From Acidovorax sp. (GTDB lineage: Bacteria; Pseudomonadota; Gammaproteobacteria; Burkholderiales; Burkholderiaceae_C): DNA of 5,319 nucleotides. This document shows, piece by piece, positions 4,938 through 5,319 of this stretch (within the stretch, counting starts at the first letter, position 1; every line of letters starts with the position of its first letter). The notes below the pieces were generated by a model. The model was not told the origin of the DNA. It worked only from the letters and a program-made list of their open reading frames with translations, and searched no databases. The position numbers and the translations under genes were made by a program. The stretch lies in assembly GCA_011620245.1 (NCBI GenBank), contig WOZN01000070.1, forward strand, positions 1 to 5,319, given 5' to 3'.

Positions 4938-5319
4938 ATGCCCGCTCAAAAGTCCGCGAAGCTGCCCAAGTCCGCCCCAGGCAATGCCGCGAAGGCTGTC
5001 TCCAAAACCACTGCCAAAGCACCGGCCAAAGCCGCGCCCCACAAGGCCGCTGCTGCAACCCCTGCCCCGGCTGCCAAGAAAGAAGTGAAATCTGTGCCCG
5101 TGAAAAGTTCTGCCGAGTTGACCAAAGCTGCCGATGAATTGCTGAAAAAGGAGCCTGCCCGCGCCACGGCGGCCCCATCCGACGGCGACGAAACCCCCAA
5201 AAAGCGCCCTGGCCGCCCCGCCAAGGCCGCTGGCGCCGCCGAGGTCAAGACGGCCCCTGCCAAACGCGGCCGCAAGCCCAAGGCAGCGGCGGGCGAATTG
5301 GGCCGCGACGACGCAGACC
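4938..5319 (+). CDS. rpoD: Primary sigma factor RpoD (sigma-70), N-terminal part only
   Basis: RpoD directs RNA polymerase to housekeeping promoters. Only 127 codons are present and they run off the right edge, so none of the conserved sigma regions is reached. The identification rests on position directly after dnaG, on strand, and on the Lys/Ala-rich N-terminal extension that I associate with RpoD of Comamonadaceae. There are 22 Lys and 36 Ala in the 127 residues. The first 50 residues resemble histone H1 tails; residues 57-72 (SSAELTKAADELLKKE) could form an amphipathic helix. Two short basic motifs, KKRPGRPAK (88-96) and KRGRKPK (109-115), look like AT-hooks. The start is firm: in-frame TGA at 4920-4922, GAGG at 4927-4930 seven bases before the ATG, and no other start between. 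A free-standing histone-like protein is the alternative, but the dnaG context argues for RpoD. Confidence 0.88.
   Translation, partial: MPAQKSAKLPKSAPGNAAKAVSKTTAKAPAKAAPHKAAAATPAPAAKKEVKSVPVKSSAELTKAADELLKKEPARATAAPSDGDETPKKRPGRPAKAAGAAEVKTAPAKRGRKPKAAAGELGRDDAD

Overview
The window is high-GC DNA with the gene content and protein style of a betaproteobacterium, most likely a member of the Comamonadaceae (Acidovorax-like). The best indicators are the dnaG-rpoD pair, the RpoD beginning with a long Lys/Ala-rich extension, and the acyl-CoA synthetase and diheme peroxidase types. The organism assignment is inference from protein character, not from a database search. I see no mobile element, CRISPR array, tRNA or rRNA.

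Layout. Bases 1-1204 (minus strand) hold the first 401 codons of an AMP-forming acyl-CoA synthetase whose C-terminus lies beyond the left edge. Bases 1205-1492 form a divergent control region. It contains overlapping promoter-like elements for both directions, a weak FNR-like box, a pair of overlapping palindromes and GC-rich hairpins. Bases 1493-2515 (plus) encode a complete exported diheme cytochrome c peroxidase. Bases 2516-2698 contain two tandem 19-bp repeats with nested palindromes and an unconvincing signal-peptide-like small frame. Bases 2699-4675 encode complete DNA primase (dnaG, GTG start). A 262-bp spacer follows, with a promoter-like element at the dnaG stop codon and a run of small hairpins. 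Bases 4938-5319 hold the first 127 codons of the primary sigma factor RpoD, cut by the right edge.

How it fits together. dnaG and rpoD are the last two genes of the classical rpsU-dnaG-rpoD macromolecular synthesis operon. Here rpsU is not directly upstream; a periplasmic peroxidase gene sits there instead. The peroxidase would reduce H2O2 in the periplasm with electrons from cytochrome c. The divergent synthetase would activate a carboxylic acid to its CoA thioester. No functional link between these two and the replication/transcription pair is visible.

This is mostly ordinary core-genome sequence. The points worth a second look are an in-frame A AAA AAG slippery heptamer in the dnaG linker, the 19-bp tandem repeats after the peroxidase gene, the organised ccp control region, and the structured rpoD leader.
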